A DNA stretch of 64,000 nt from Shewanella psychropiezotolerans (GCF_007197555.1 NZ_CP041614.1:5200001-5264000); one strand, 5' to 3'; counted from the first letter of the stretch, positions 34,090 to 44,459 are shown. Notes: a model not told the origin generated them from the letters alone. A program made the numbers and translations.

Positions 34090-36414
34090 ATGCATATCCG
34101 ATATTTTTTGGCATTAAGCCTACTTCCCCAATTAGTCTTGGCTGAAGAAACCACCTCCGAGCCCGATGCCAGCATACAATGCTTGGTAGAGCCTCCTGTG
34201 CCTAGAATGGCCAACTTAGATCCCGACGCCTCTGAATTAGCGCTTCAAGAGATACGCATACTCTCAGATCGCTCGGAAGCTCAGATGGGCAAGCAAGCCA
34301 AATTTAATGGCAACGTCTCATTCAGCCAAGGCGGCCGCCATATAGCAGCAGATGAGGCCATACTCGATCAAGAGAGTGAGCGCCTGGATGCTAATGGAAA
34401 TTTAGTCTTTCAGGATCAGATGTTCACCATCACAGCTGATTCACTTGTGGCTCAGATGCGAGATAATAGTGCCACCCTTACCGGTGCCCAGTACTGGCTT
34501 CATGGTCAACAGATCCACGGTGATGCTGAAAAACTTGAAATAACGCCCGATAACAACTTACACCTCACCAAGACAAATTTCACTACCTGTCCTCCGGGAG
34601 ACTCTTCCTGGTTGCTCGAAGCCGAAAGAATCAAGATCGACAGTACAGAAGAGTGGGGGGAGCTTTGGGATGCCAAGCTAAAAATTGGCGGTATACCTAT
34701 ACTCTATATCCCTTACATGACGATCCCGGTATCGGATAAACGTAAATCCGGTTTTCTTTTCCCGCAATTCAGCACCAGCACCACCAATGGTGTCGAGGTT
34801 GCGACGCCCTATTATTGGAACATAGCCCCCGAATACGATCTGACCTTTACACCTCATTACATGTCGGCTCGAGGCTTATTTCTAAAGACTGACTTCAGAT
34901 ATTTAGCCGGTGAATCACAGCAAGGCCAGATCAACGTCGAATACTTGGGCAACGATAACATGATGAGCAACAACGCAGATCGTTATCTCTATCATTGGCA
35001 GCACAAGGGCGCAATCAACGAAAATTGGCGAGTATTAGCCAATTTCACCCAAGTTTCCGATAACAACTATTTCAACGACATGAACTCGGATGTCCAATCT
35101 GCAACCGATAACCAGCTATCACGCATAGGTGAGATCAGCTATTTTGAAAAAAATTGGGACTTTAGCGCCAGAGTACAGGACATCAAGGTGTTGGGAGAAG
35201 ATGAGATCCCGTATCAGGTCATGCCACAATTGAACTTTAACTACCGTGCACCGTCACTCTGGAATGGCTTAGATTTTGATTTGATGAGTGAAATTACCAA
35301 TTTCAAACATCAAGAAAATGAATTCTCCACCGCGACTCGTCTCCATATAGAACCGAGCATTTCATTGCCGATCCAGGGACCAGCGGGCTCATTAACCAGT
35401 GAAGTCAAACTATTACAGACCTATTATTGGCAGGATGACCAAGGTAACCCCAAAAACGAGGAGTTAGACGATCAAGTCAGCCGTACCTTGCCTCAGGTTC
35501 GTATCCATGGCCAGGTTAACTTCGAGCGTTTTACAGACTACTTCAATGAAAATTATCGCCAAACCTTAGAGCCACAGTTTCAATACCTCTACGTGGGTTA
35601 TGAAGATCAATCTAATATCGGTATCTATGATACAGCCCAACTGCAGGAGGATTATTACGGCCTGTTTAGAGAGAGACGTTTCTCTGGGCTCGATAGAATC
35701 GCCGATGCGAACCAGATGACCTTAGGATTAACCACTCGTTTGTTTGACGAACATAATGTGGAGAAATTTAAGTTTAGTCTGGGACAAATATTCTATTTTC
35801 AAGATAGCCGCGTCGGGATCAATGAACCCGGAATGTCGACTCAAACCTTCACTCAGGAAAATACTTCTAACTCTGTTCTAGCGGCAGAATTGAGTACTCA
35901 AATCTACAAAGACTGGTATATGAGTGGAGCAATTCAGTATGATACTAAGCAGAGTGAAAACAAGAAGAGTGAAGTCACTTTAGATTTTCGTCCCGGGGCG
36001 AACAAGCTACTGCAACTGAGTTATCGCTATGTGCCCGACCTGCTCAACACCAACACCAATGAGTCTGTCGACATATCTCAGGCTGGCATGCGAGGTGCCT
36101 GGCCTGTGAGTGATAATCTCTATTTGGTTGGAAACTGGTATTATGATCTCAATGAGAGCCGCAACGTTGAGACATACGCTGGCTTCCAATACGAATCATG
36201 TTGCTGGGCCATACGTTTAAGTTATCATTACCGAATCAAGACCAATTATGAAGATGACTTTAACCCAATAGTGGATGACAGAGAGCTATTTGAAAAAGGA
36301 ATTTACCTTAACTTCGTGATAAAGGGACTAGGTGGTTCCGGCCCATTGGGTGTGACTGATATGCTAGATGATGGGTTGTTTAACTATAGAAAACCTTTAT
36401 ACCTTAAAAACTAG
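34090..36414 (+). CDS. lptD: LPS-assembly outer-membrane protein LptD
   Basis: 774 residues from the ATG at 34090; a TTG at 34054 would add 12 basic residues. A signal peptide (ending LVLA-E) is followed by the OstA periplasmic domain (about 50-190: ASELALQEIRILSDRS; FNGNVSFSQGG; HGDAEKLEIT) and then the 26-strand barrel. All four cysteines needed for the LptD disulphides are visible: Cys31 (SIQCLV), one in FTTCPPGDSSW, and the adjacent pair in YESCCWAIR. It inserts lipopolysaccharide in the outer leaflet with LptE. It heads the cluster through apaH. Confidence 0.93.
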   Translation: MHIRYFLALSLLPQLVLAEETTSEPDASIQCLVEPPVPRMANLDPDASELALQEIRILSDRSEAQMGKQAKFNGNVSFSQGGRHIAADEAILDQESERLDANGNLVFQDQMFTITADSLVAQMRDNSATLTGAQYWLHGQQIHGDAEKLEITPDNNLHLTKTNFTTCPPGDSSWLLEAERIKIDSTEEWGELWDAKLKIGGIPILYIPYMTIPVSDKRKSGFLFPQFSTSTTNGVEVATPYYWNIAPEYDLTFTPHYMSARGLFLKTDFRYLAGESQQGQINVEYLGNDNMMSNNADRYLYHWQHKGAINENWRVLANFTQVSDNNYFNDMNSDVQSATDNQLSRIGEISYFEKNWDFSARVQDIKVLGEDEIPYQVMPQLNFNYRAPSLWNGLDFDLMSEITNFKHQENEFSTATRLHIEPSISLPIQGPAGSLTSEVKLLQTYYWQDDQGNPKNEELDDQVSRTLPQVRIHGQVNFERFTDYFNENYRQTLEPQFQYLYVGYEDQSNIGIYDTAQLQEDYYGLFRERRFSGLDRIADANQMTLGLTTRLFDEHNVEKFKFSLGQIFYFQDSRVGINEPGMSTQTFTQENTSNSVLAAELSTQIYKDWYMSGAIQYDTKQSENKKSEVTLDFRPGANKLLQLSYRYVPDLLNTNTNESVDISQAGMRGAWPVSDNLYLVGNWYYDLNESRNVETYAGFQYESCCWAIRLSYHYRIKTNYEDDFNPIVDDRELFEKGIYLNFVIKGLGGSGPLGVTDMLDDGLFNYRKPLYLKN

Positions 36415-36538
36415 TTAAACAATTAATTGATATTGTTATGAACCATGAGAAAGACTTATAGTCCAATCATGAAATAGATTTTCCAGTCAGCACTAATTTA
36501 CGCTGCAGCTGATATTAATATGCCAAGGATTTTTGTGG

Positions 36539-37842
36539 ATGAAACCCTGTAAACATTTGATTATTGCGATTCTTACCTTGGCCATGAGCCACATGGCTCA
36601 AGCCGAAAACACGACATTAGACCGGGTATCGGTGCAGATAAATGAAGGCATCATTCTGGAGAGTGAAGTCACCAACATGCTGGCAACTGTTAAGGCTAAT
36701 GCCACAGCAGCGGGTCAATCTCTGCCTTCGGATCAAGCTTTAAGAACCCAAGTTATCGAGCGTTTAATCATGACGCGCCTGCAGATGCAGATGGCCGATA
36801 GAATAGGCCTTCATATCGGTGACCTACAGTTAGATCAAACCATAGGTAATATCGCCAAGGAGCAGAAGCTCACCGTCGAGCAGATGAGACAAAAAATTAG
36901 CAGCGAAGGCATGAGTTGGGGTCAATATCGTGAGCAATTAAGGGAAGAGATCACCTTAGGTGAAATTCAGCGCATTCAAGTACAGCGCCGCATTCAGGTG
37001 TCACCACAAGAGATCAACAACCTGGTTAGCATGATTGAAGAACAGGGGTTGAAACAGATTGAGTTCCAAATAGGCCATATCTTGATTGAGATACCCAATA
37101 ATCCCACTAGTGAGCAACTGGAAAAAGCGAGTAACCGTGCCAATAAAGTATTGGGTCGTGTTAAAGATGGTGGAGATTTTCGCAGTACGGCTATCGCGGC
37201 TTCCGCTGGCCCCAAAGCCCTCGAGGGGGTATCTGGGACTATATGAACATCAACGAGATGCCGACTCTTTTCGCTGAAGTGTTATCCGATGCCAAGAAAG
37301 GCGATATAATAGGTCCGATCAGAAGTGGAGCAGGCTTCCATATCATCAAGGTGATGGACGCTCGAGGCCTACAAACCAAAGAAGTTGATGAAGTACGCTC
37401 TCGCCACATTTTAGTTAAGCCTTCACCTATTCTTTCAGAAGAGCGGGCTAAGGCCATGCTAGATAAATTTGTGAAGCAGATCCGCGCAGGTGATGCCGAC
37501 TTTGGAGCTCTTGCTCGCCAGTATTCAGAAGATCCGGGTTCTGGGACCAAAGGCGGTGAACTCGGTTGGGCCGATCCAACGAGTTATGTTCCGGCATTTT
37601 CTCAGACGCTGAAAGAACTTAAGGTCAATGAGATCAGTGAGCCTTTCCGCTCTAGCCATGGCTGGCACATAGTCCAGTTAGAAGAACGTCGCAGAACAGA
37701 TGCGACGAATAAATTTAATACCAATAAAGCACATCAACTTATCTTCCGTCGTAAATTTAATGAAGAGCTACAGACTTGGTTAGACGAGATGAGAGCAGAA
37801 GCTTATATCGAAGTTTTTGAAGCTGATTTCAATAGAGGTTAA
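36539..37842 (+). pseudogene. surA: Periplasmic chaperone/prolyl isomerase SurA, frameshifted at a G run
   Basis: The first frame begins at the ATG 36539 (signal peptide ending MAQA-E) and runs through the N-terminal chaperone domain to AGPKALEG. The second frame carries the end of the first parvulin domain, the second parvulin domain (SRHILVKPSPIL; GELGWADP; SHGWHIVQLEER), and the C-terminal helix. Adding one G to the five at 37225-37229 gives ALEGGIWDYMNINEMP and 434 residues, the length expected from E. coli (428). SurA assists folding of outer-membrane proteins including LptD, encoded just upstream. Loss is unlikely in a healthy strain, so a sequence error is the best explanation. Confidence 0.88.
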
Positions 37843-37847
37843 ACGTA

Positions 37848-38834
37848 TTGACGACTAAACGTATTGCCATAACTGCGGGTGAACCCGCAGGTATCGGTCC
37901 AGATTTAGTTATTCAACTAGCTCAGCAGGCTTGGCCTGCTGAGCTAGTTGTTTGTGCTGATCCTGATTTATTAACATCGAGAGCCAAGAATCTCGGCCTG
38001 CCACTTCAACTTCGGCCCTATCAGCCAAACCAAGCGCCTAAGGCGCAGGAAGTCGGCAGCTTGACTATCGCCCCATTCTCTCTGGCTGTTGCCAGTGTAT
38101 GCGGTAAACTCGATGAACAAAATAGCACTTATGTCGTCGACACATTACGCTATGCCGGTGAGAAAAATATGAATGGCGAGTTCGACGCCGTGGTGACGGG
38201 TCCAGTGCATAAAGGGATCATTAACCAGGCTGGGATCCCATTCAGCGGTCATACCGAGTTTTTTGCTAATCAAGCAAATTGCCAGGATGTGGTCATGATG
38301 TTATCGGCTCCAGGATTGCATGTGGCACTCGTGACTACGCATATCCCTTTGGCCTATGTGTCTAAAGCGATCACTCGTGACCGCCTACATCAGATAATAA
38401 AAATATTGCATACAGATCTCATCGATAAGTTTGCAATAGAGCAACCCAAAATATATGTATGTGGACTCAACCCCCATGCAGGAGAAGATGGTCATCTGGG
38501 CCGTGAAGAACTCGATACCATTATCCCGGCACTCGAAGAGTTACGTGAACTTGGCATGAGTATCGTAGGTCCACTGCCGGCTGACACCATTTTCCAACCT
38601 AAGTATCTCGAAGATGCTGATGTGATACTCGCCATGTATCACGATCAAGGCCTTCCAGTACTTAAATCACAGGGGTTTGGTAGTTCGGTCAACATTACCT
38701 TAGGACTCCCCTACATTCGTACCTCCGTCGACCATGGCACAGCGCTAGATCTCGCCGGAACGGGTACTGCAGACATTGGAAGCTTCGTCTGCGCACTAAA
38801 CAAAGCCATAGATTTGGCAGTAAAAGCTGGATAA
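37848..38834 (+). CDS. pdxA: 4-hydroxythreonine-4-phosphate dehydrogenase
   Basis: 328 residues from a TTG at 37848 (AGAGG upstream), 5 nt after surA. The family motif [10 protein letters not shown] is at residues 11-20. Metal-binding histidines are visible in [18 protein letters not shown] and [10 protein letters not shown]. PdxA oxidises 4-phosphohydroxy-L-threonine in pyridoxal-phosphate synthesis. Its position between surA and rsmA is conserved in enterics and supports the call. Confidence 0.93.
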   Translation: MTTKRIAITAGEPAGIGPDLVIQLAQQAWPAELVVCADPDLLTSRAKNLGLPLQLRPYQPNQAPKAQEVGSLTIAPFSLAVASVCGKLDEQNSTYVVDTLRYAGEKNMNGEFDAVVTGPVHKGIINQAGIPFSGHTEFFANQANCQDVVMMLSAPGLHVALVTTHIPLAYVSKAITRDRLHQIIKILHTDLIDKFAIEQPKIYVCGLNPHAGEDGHLGREELDTIIPALEELRELGMSIVGPLPADTIFQPKYLEDADVILAMYHDQGLPVLKSQGFGSSVNITLGLPYIRTSVDHGTALDLAGTGTADIGSFVCALNKAIDLAVKAG

Positions 38835-38845
38835 TAGAATAGCAG

Positions 38846-39664
38846 ATGAGTAATAGAGTACATTTAGGCCATACCGCCAGAAAACGTTTCGGACAGAATT
38901 TCCTGACTGATCATAATGTCATAAACCGTATTGTTGGTGCTATCGCACCGGACAATGATCATGTCATGGTCGAAATTGGCCCGGGTCTAGGCGCACTTAC
39001 AGAGCCGGTTGCCAGTTCCATAGATAAGTTGACTGTGGTTGAGCTAGATAAAGATCTGGTTGCAAGGCTACAAGAGCACCCGACTCTGAAACATAAATTA
39101 GAAATCCATCAGGGGGATGCCCTAAATTTTGATTTCAGCCAACTGATAGAAGAAGGCAAAGAACTTAAAGTTTTCGGCAACTTGCCTTATAACATCTCTA
39201 CTCCCTTGATGTTTCATCTGTTCGAATTTGCCGAACACATCAAGAACATGCATTTTATGCTACAAAAAGAGGTCGTATTAAGGCTGTCTGCCACTCCCGG
39301 AACTAAGGCCTATGGTCGCTTGACCGTTATGGCTCAGTATCATTGCCAGGTTATGCCGGTACTCGAAGTACCACCTGGGTGTTTTACACCAGCGCCTAAG
39401 GTAGATTCTGCAGTCGTGCGATTAGTCCCTTACAAACAGAAACCTTGGCCATGTAAAAATGTCGAATTTCTTAGACATATGACGACTACGGCTTTCAACA
39501 TGCGTCGCAAGACCTTACGTAATAACTTAAAGCATATGATTTCTGATGAAGAGTTCCTGAGTCTCAACATAGATTCATCATTGAGACCCGAACAGATCTC
39601 AGTTGAGCAATATGTTGCTATGGCGAACATGCTCTTAGAGAAGAAGGCTGATGAGCAAACTTAG
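38846..39664 (+). CDS. rsmA: 16S rRNA (adenine1518/1519-N6,N6)-dimethyltransferase KsgA
   Basis: 272 residues. The N-terminal [11 protein letters not shown] motif, SAM-binding motif [14 protein letters not shown], and catalytic NLPYNIS are all present, and the C-terminal helical domain contains [12 protein letters not shown]. It dimethylates two adjacent adenines in the 3' hairpin of 16S rRNA. It follows pdxA by 11 nt. A hairpin terminator follows before apaG. Confidence 0.94.
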   Translation: MSNRVHLGHTARKRFGQNFLTDHNVINRIVGAIAPDNDHVMVEIGPGLGALTEPVASSIDKLTVVELDKDLVARLQEHPTLKHKLEIHQGDALNFDFSQLIEEGKELKVFGNLPYNISTPLMFHLFEFAEHIKNMHFMLQKEVVLRLSATPGTKAYGRLTVMAQYHCQVMPVLEVPPGCFTPAPKVDSAVVRLVPYKQKPWPCKNVEFLRHMTTTAFNMRRKTLRNNLKHMISDEEFLSLNIDSSLRPEQISVEQYVAMANMLLEKKADEQT

Positions 39665-39744
39665 TTCATTCTCTCGGACTCTTGATTGTGAATGAACACA
39701 AGAATACATAGAAATAGAATCGGAGGGCTTGCCCTCCTTTCTTT
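39664..39744 (+). terminator. Hairpins between rsmA and apaG
   Basis: A first perfect stem GTTCATTC (39664-39671) / GAATGAAC (39690-39697) begins at the rsmA stop. A second stem GGAGGGC (39722-39728) / GCCCTCC (39731-39737) is followed by TTTCTTTT, so it has the form of an intrinsic terminator. apaG starts only 18 nt after the T-run, so termination may be partial or apaG-apaH may have their own promoter. Confidence 0.6.
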
Positions 39745-39761
39745 TGTCATAAAGGTAACTT

Positions 39762-40142
39762 ATGTCTGAGCTCGGGTCGACCATCAAGGTTGAAGTAATA
39801 ACTGAATATATTGAAGAACAGTCATCTCCCAAAGAAGAGAGATACCTTTTTAGATATACCATCACCATCATCAACCTAGGACAAGCTGCGGTCACATTAG
39901 AAAGTCGCCATTGGCGTATAACCGATGCTAATGACCATAAGAGTGAAGTTCAAGGCGCTGGTGTAGTCGGTGAAACCCCGAGAATAGAACCTGACACCGC
40001 ATACCAATATACCAGTGGCACGGTTCTGGAAACACCGCTAGGAGTCATGCAAGGCACCTACACTATGGTGACCGATGACGGTGAACAATTCCAAGCTACA
40101 ATTCATCCATTTAGATTATCCGTTCCAGGGTTACTTCACTAA
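39762..40142 (+). CDS. apaG: ApaG protein
   Basis: 126 residues, the standard ApaG length, a fibronectin type III-like fold. Family features include YLFRYTITIINLG, VTLESRHWRITDAN, GVVGETPRIEPDTAYQYTSG and MQGTYTMV. An AAGGT ribosome site lies 5 nt before the ATG. Function is poorly known in bacteria. It lies between rsmA and apaH in the conserved order, with 19 nt to apaH. Confidence 0.93.
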   Translation: MSELGSTIKVEVITEYIEEQSSPKEERYLFRYTITIINLGQAAVTLESRHWRITDANDHKSEVQGAGVVGETPRIEPDTAYQYTSGTVLETPLGVMQGTYTMVTDDGEQFQATIHPFRLSVPGLLH

Positions 40143-40161
40143 TTTAAAGGCGCTGTACTAG

Positions 40162-40986
40162 ATGGCTAACTACTTTGTCGGCGATATTCAGGGGTGTTTT
40201 GAAGAGCTAGAGCTAGTGCTTGCCAAAGTTGATTTCAACCCTTCCAGAGATGTGCTGTGGGCCGTCGGCGATCTCATTGCCAGAGGCCCGGGTTCACTTC
40301 CCACCCTAAGATACTTCAAGCAGCTTGATGGTTCGGCTAAGGTAGTATTGGGCAACCATGATCTCCACCTTATGGCGGTGTCGGCAAAAATTAAACGTGT
40401 AAACCCTAAAGACCAGCTGGGAGCACTCCTGGAAGCGGCCGATTTAGGCTCATTGATTGGTTGGCTAAGGTTACAACCTCTGGTGCAGGAGCTTCCCGAG
40501 CATAATATCGTGATGACTCATGCGGGCGTCCCTCCCCAATGGGATATTCAGACCCTAAGAAGCCAGGCTCAACGCGTCAGTAATGCCTTAACAGCCCAAG
40601 ATTATATTCCATCTTTGATCGCAAAAATGTACACCAAAGAAGCTAATATTTGGGATACTAACGCCTCAGAATTACAAGGGAACATATATTGTATCAATGC
40701 CTTGACTCGCATGCGTTTTCTACACCTTGACGGTGGGCTGGATTTCGATTGTAAGTTATCTCCGAGCGATTGCCTCGATCCCAGCCTGACACCTTGGTTT
40801 AACTGTGATGGGTTAACCAAGAAAACACACACCTTAGTCTTTGGTCATTGGGCCACTGTGATGGGTAAAGTGGAAAGTGCTAACATTTATGCTCTGGATA
40901 CCGGCTGTTGCTGGGGGGAGCATCTGACGTTATGGCATATGGAGTCAGATCAAAAAATTACCCAAAATAAGTTAAAAAAGAGTTAA
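40162..40986 (+). CDS. apaH: Diadenosine tetraphosphatase (symmetrical Ap4A hydrolase)
   Basis: 274 residues. The metallophosphatase motifs are in order: GDIQGCFEE, GDLIARGP, GNHDLHL, then THAGVPP and the C-terminal FGHWA and ALDTGCCWG. It hydrolyses Ap4A to two ADP and can decap NpnN-capped RNAs. It ends the lptD-to-apaH cluster. Compared with E. coli, the DLVARGP residue V is I here, a conservative change. Confidence 0.93.
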   Translation: MANYFVGDIQGCFEELELVLAKVDFNPSRDVLWAVGDLIARGPGSLPTLRYFKQLDGSAKVVLGNHDLHLMAVSAKIKRVNPKDQLGALLEAADLGSLIGWLRLQPLVQELPEHNIVMTHAGVPPQWDIQTLRSQAQRVSNALTAQDYIPSLIAKMYTKEANIWDTNASELQGNIYCINALTRMRFLHLDGGLDFDCKLSPSDCLDPSLTPWFNCDGLTKKTHTLVFGHWATVMGKVESANIYALDTGCCWGEHLTLWHMESDQKITQNKLKKS

Positions 40987-41122
40987 ACTAGCCCATAAGT
41001 TGGCCGATATAACAAGAGTGGAAACACTTATCTTCTGCCAACCCTTGAATTTTAAAGAGCTTTTTACTAGGGAAAAGTAACTTAATTGTTACAATAAAAT
41101 ATAATAATAATCGGAGAACCCT

Positions 41123-43150
41123 ATGAAAATGAATGTCGCTACCCGAGTCATCGGCGGGTTTAGTATCGTTACCTTACTGTTAGTTGGATTAGGCACAGCC
41201 TCACTATTGACTAATAGTAAATTGAAAACCAGCACCCAAGTTTTACAAGAGGTCAGCATTCCGGCACTGGAATCTAGCGGTAGTCTCTTACATAGCATTG
41301 CTCAACAAGAGAAACAGATCTTAGTTGCATATCATACTAAGCAATCCCAAGCTCTTCCCCAAATATCCAATCAATTCTCGGCATTAGATGAAGAGTTTAG
41401 TTCCGAATTAGCTCAACTATCCAGAATTGTCGGCCAACAAGATCGCGCAGACTTTTCGGGTACGATTTCAAATTTACGCCAAAGTTATCAAAACTTCATT
41501 TCCAATGGCGAAAAAATGATTAAGACCCGTGAGAACTCCTTAGTGACTCAGGAAAAGCTAATCATTAAGTTAGAAGATCTGGAAGTTGCGGCTGATGACA
41601 CAGCTTCATTGCTGCTCGATCTCATCGATCTTGAGATGAGCGAAGATCCTACTGAACAAGAGATTGCAGCCACTGCGGGCAATATAGATAACAGCTTCAG
41701 CGGCATAGTCAGCACTAGCTACGATCTGATTAATAGTGAAACTAAGCAAGAGCACCAAACCATCTCCAAAGAACTGGATTACATCGTCAGTGAGGCCAGA
41801 AGCAAACTCGAATATGTCACCCGTCACTGGGAGGGCGTTATCGACGACACTCTGTTAAACGACATCAATGAAGAAGCGAGTAAAGTATTTAACTTGCTCG
41901 AAGGCAGTGGCTCTATACAAGCCATGAAGGGACGCCAGCTTAATTTCCATGCTTCTGCAGCTCAGATGTTAGCTCAAGTAGAAAAAGATGCTCAAGGCGT
42001 CAATGAGAGCATGAAGGGCTTAACCGATAAAGTTGAATCCGTCTCGAGTAGCGTGAGCCAGAGTGCTATCGATGATATCGATGCAGCGAGCTTAAACACC
42101 TTAATACTGATCATCTTCGCGATAGTCGTTGCCATCGTTATCAGTATCGCAGTGATCACACCTTTAAAACGCTCACTGGATAAAGTCAACAACGCACTCA
42201 AGATTTTAGCTTCCGGTGATCTGACTCACAAATTAGATGATTCGGGCCATGATGAGTTTGCCGAACTATCTCGCAACTGTAATCGCCTGGTGGATAGCTT
42301 AAGAGACCTTATCCAAGGGATACTGGACCGCTCGAATCAACTTGCAGCCGCAGCAGAAGAAACCTCAGCAATTACGGCCCAAACCACCGCGGGAATCCAG
42401 GAGCAGAAGAGCCAAGTAGATCAAGTTGCCACGGCGACGACTCAGTTGAGCTCGAGTGCTGAGCAGGTCAATAGAAGCGCCGATGATGCCCTAATTCAAA
42501 TTAAGCAAGCCGATGACGAAGCGCAACATATGCGCGCCATTGCCGACGAGAATAAAGAGACTATCTTGGCTTTGGCCGATGATGTCGCCAAAGCGGGCGT
42601 TGTCATCAATAAGTTGCATTCCGATAGTGCTTCTATTGGTTCGATTCTCGATGTGATTCGTGGCATCGCCGAGCAGACCAACCTATTAGCACTCAATGCC
42701 GCCATTGAGGCTGCGCGTGCAGGTGAGCAGGGACGAGGCTTTGCCGTCGTTGCCGATGAAGTACGCAGCCTGGCATCGAGAACGCAGGACTCGACCCAAG
42801 AGATCCAGCAAATGATTCAAGTCCTGCAAGAAGGCGCTCAAGAAGCTGTTGCCGTAATGGAGCAGGGACGCACTCAGGCAAACTCCTGTGTAGAGAAAAC
42901 TGAGCAGGCTAACATGGCATTAGAAAGTATCAGTGAAGCCGTTCACAAGGCACATGACTCAGGTACTCATATTGCCAATGCAGCACAAGAGCAGAACTTA
43001 GTCAGCCAACAGGTGTCAGAGAAACTCGAACATATCGCCGCCATCTCAGAAGAGACGTCGACGGGGGCCGAACAGACGGCTCAATCCAGTCATCAAGTGG
43101 CTCAACTGGCCGAAGAACTGCAAGCATCGGTAAGAGAGTTCAAAGTTTAG
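41123..43150 (+). CDS. Methyl-accepting chemotaxis protein
   Basis: 675 residues. Membrane segments near 8-30 and 320-343 enclose a long helical periplasmic domain. A HAMP domain ([19 protein letters not shown]) and a signalling domain follow, with the CheA/CheW hairpin tip [20 protein letters not shown] and [20 protein letters not shown] ribosome site precedes the ATG. Ligand specificity cannot be deduced. Its last codons form the first copy of a 114-bp tandem repeat that continues beyond the stop. Confidence 0.9.
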   Translation: MKMNVATRVIGGFSIVTLLLVGLGTASLLTNSKLKTSTQVLQEVSIPALESSGSLLHSIAQQEKQILVAYHTKQSQALPQISNQFSALDEEFSSELAQLSRIVGQQDRADFSGTISNLRQSYQNFISNGEKMIKTRENSLVTQEKLIIKLEDLEVAADDTASLLLDLIDLEMSEDPTEQEIAATAGNIDNSFSGIVSTSYDLINSETKQEHQTISKELDYIVSEARSKLEYVTRHWEGVIDDTLLNDINEEASKVFNLLEGSGSIQAMKGRQLNFHASAAQMLAQVEKDAQGVNESMKGLTDKVESVSSSVSQSAIDDIDAASLNTLILIIFAIVVAIVISIAVITPLKRSLDKVNNALKILASGDLTHKLDDSGHDEFAELSRNCNRLVDSLRDLIQGILDRSNQLAAAAEETSAITAQTTAGIQEQKSQVDQVATATTQLSSSAEQVNRSADDALIQIKQADDEAQHMRAIADENKETILALADDVAKAGVVINKLHSDSASIGSILDVIRGIAEQTNLLALNAAIEAARAGEQGRGFAVVADEVRSLASRTQDSTQEIQQMIQVLQEGAQEAVAVMEQGRTQANSCVEKTEQANMALESISEAVHKAHDSGTHIANAAQEQNLVSQQVSEKLEHIAAISEETSTGAEQTAQSSHQVAQLAEELQASVREFKV

Positions 43151-43380
43151 GATTTAAAGGCTAGAACAGCCGGGGCTAGAACAGCTGGGCGACTATAACC
43201 AAGTCATCAAGTGGCTCAACTGGCCGAAGAACTGCAAGCATCGGTAAGAGAGTTCAAAGTTTAGGTTTTAAAGGCTAGAACAGTCGGGGCTAGAACAGCC
43301 GGGCGACTATAACCAAGTCATCAAGTGGCTCAGCTTGCCGAAGAACTGCAAGCATCGGTAAGAGACTTTAAAGTCTAAAA
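43091..43380 (+). repeat. 114-bp tandem repeat of the chemoreceptor gene 3' end
   Basis: The segment starting CATCAAGTGGCTCA recurs at 43091, 43205 and 43319, exactly 114 bp apart. The unit contains the last 19 codons and stop of the chemoreceptor gene plus about 55 bp downstream (including AGAACAGCCGGGGCTAGAAC-like sequence). Copies 1 and 2 are nearly identical. Copy 3 is partial and more diverged, ending AGACTTTAAAGTC. The extra copies lie past the stop and are not translated as part of the protein. Confidence 0.9.
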
Positions 43381-43381
43381 G

Positions 43382-43423
43382 CTAGTTCCTAGTTCCTAGA
43401 TTCTAGATTCTAGGTTCTAGAAC
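43382..43423. repeat. Heptamer array based on CTAG
   Basis: Six consecutive 7-mers occur: CTAGTTC twice, CTAGATT twice, CTAGGTT, then CTAGAAC, which is the inverse of the first. Related ACTAGGAACTAG-type strings occur near 8382 and 8865, so the element seems to be a recurrent intergenic motif in this genome. Confidence 0.7.
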
Positions 43424-43426
43424 TAA

Positions 43427-43460
43427 AAAAATGCCGGATACTTGAGTATCCGGCATTTTT
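43427..43460. terminator. Strong bidirectional terminator
   Basis: 15-bp stem AAAAATGCCGGATAC / GTATCCGGCATTTTT with loop TTGA. It ends the chemoreceptor transcript on the plus strand and the DUF3718 gene on the minus strand. Confidence 0.9.
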
Positions 43461-43485
43461 GTAGAAGCTTTATAATGAAAACTGA

Positions 43486-43875
43486 TTAACCGCCTGAAGC
43501 TCTCTCTTTTATCGCTGCCGTGATGGCACTAGCACCGTGGCCATTAGCCTCGGCCCAATCTGTAATTGTCTTACCATCCGCTTCCGCAGCCGTAAGATCT
43601 GATACAGAAAGGCGTTTAGCGATAAAAGTGCCCACTTTATCCGAACCACTGTTCATTGCAGTTCGCAGTAAACTGCTTCCATCACATGTCACACCCGAAT
43701 AGATATTACGCAGCTTTACGCGATTTTCTTTTAACTTTTTGCGTAAACGGTTCTTATCATTTGTTTGGACATAATTACAGATATTCGCAGCAAGTTGATC
43801 TGAATTGGCTTGTACTGGCATAGAAAATGCTGATGCGGCGATAATTGCAGCAATGCTTGTAGGTAACAGACGCAT
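43486..43875 (-). CDS. DUF3718 secreted protein
   Basis: 129 residues from the ATG at 43875, chosen for the GAGGGAG ribosome site 6 nt upstream; the frame begins 15 codons earlier. The signal peptide (1-23, ending VQA-N) is followed by a small domain with two cysteines (NICNYVQTNDKNRLRKKL; SGVTCDGSSLLRTAM), the DUF3718 pattern. The C-terminal half is an ankyrin-like helical stretch (TAAEADGKTITDWAEANGHG). It is presumably periplasmic; function unknown. Confidence 0.7.
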   Translation of the reverse strand: MRLLPTSIAAIIAASAFSMPVQANSDQLAANICNYVQTNDKNRLRKKLKENRVKLRNIYSGVTCDGSSLLRTAMNSGSDKVGTFIAKRLSVSDLTAAEADGKTITDWAEANGHGASAITAAIKERASGG

Positions 43876-43976
43876 CTGATACTCCCTCTTATTATTTATT
43901 TTTATACTGTAGAGCATCAAACAATCAAAATTTTATATGCCCCACCCTAAACCTGAAACATAACGCTGACGGTAAT

Positions 43977-44459
43977 TTAACATTTTTTTACCAAGTTGAT
44001 AAAGCTATATTCTAAACCTTTATCATTTATTGATGTTTCTTGGCTGATCCGCTCCCAGGAACCATCATCCCATCGGGGAAAATGAGTATCACCATCGACA
44101 TCTAGATTGATCTCTGTGAGATAGAGTTTATCGGCTTGGCTTAAAAGAGAGGCATAAAGCTGTCCACCACCTATCACCACCAGTTCTTCACATCCTCCAG
44201 CCGCTGCAACTGCGCTTTCAAACGAGGTCACACAGGTCACTCCTGCTATGCTCAATCCTTCTTGACGGCTAATGACTATATTTAGCCTTCCAGGAAGCGC
44301 GCGACCTATGGATTCATAGGTCTTACGCCCCATGACAATTGGCTTACCTAAGGTTATGGCCTTGAAGTGCTTGAGGTCTTCAGGAAGGTGCCAAGGCATC
44401 TTATTATCTTTTCCAATGACACGATTATTAGCCATCGCAGCTATCATGGCGATTTTCAT
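43977..44459 (-). CDS. folA: Dihydrofolate reductase
   Basis: 160 residues, type I chromosomal length. Conserved positions are visible: MIAAMANNRVIGKDNKMPWH (Trp near 22), the acidic substrate-binding residue in HLPEDLKHF, the NADPH site VMGRKTYESIGRALPGR, and VIGGGQLYASLL. It reduces dihydrofolate to tetrahydrofolate with NADPH. It follows the DUF3718 gene on the same strand by about 100 nt and is preceded by yjjB. Confidence 0.94.
   Translation of the reverse strand: MKIAMIAAMANNRVIGKDNKMPWHLPEDLKHFKAITLGKPIVMGRKTYESIGRALPGRLNIVISRQEGLSIAGVTCVTSFESAVAAAGGCEELVVIGGGQLYASLLSQADKLYLTEINLDVDGDTHFPRWDDGSWERISQETSINDKGLEYSFINLVKKC

Noticed and set aside
43091..43380. CRISPR array
   Set aside because: The three units are 114 bp, contiguous and derived from the receptor gene, with no spacers.
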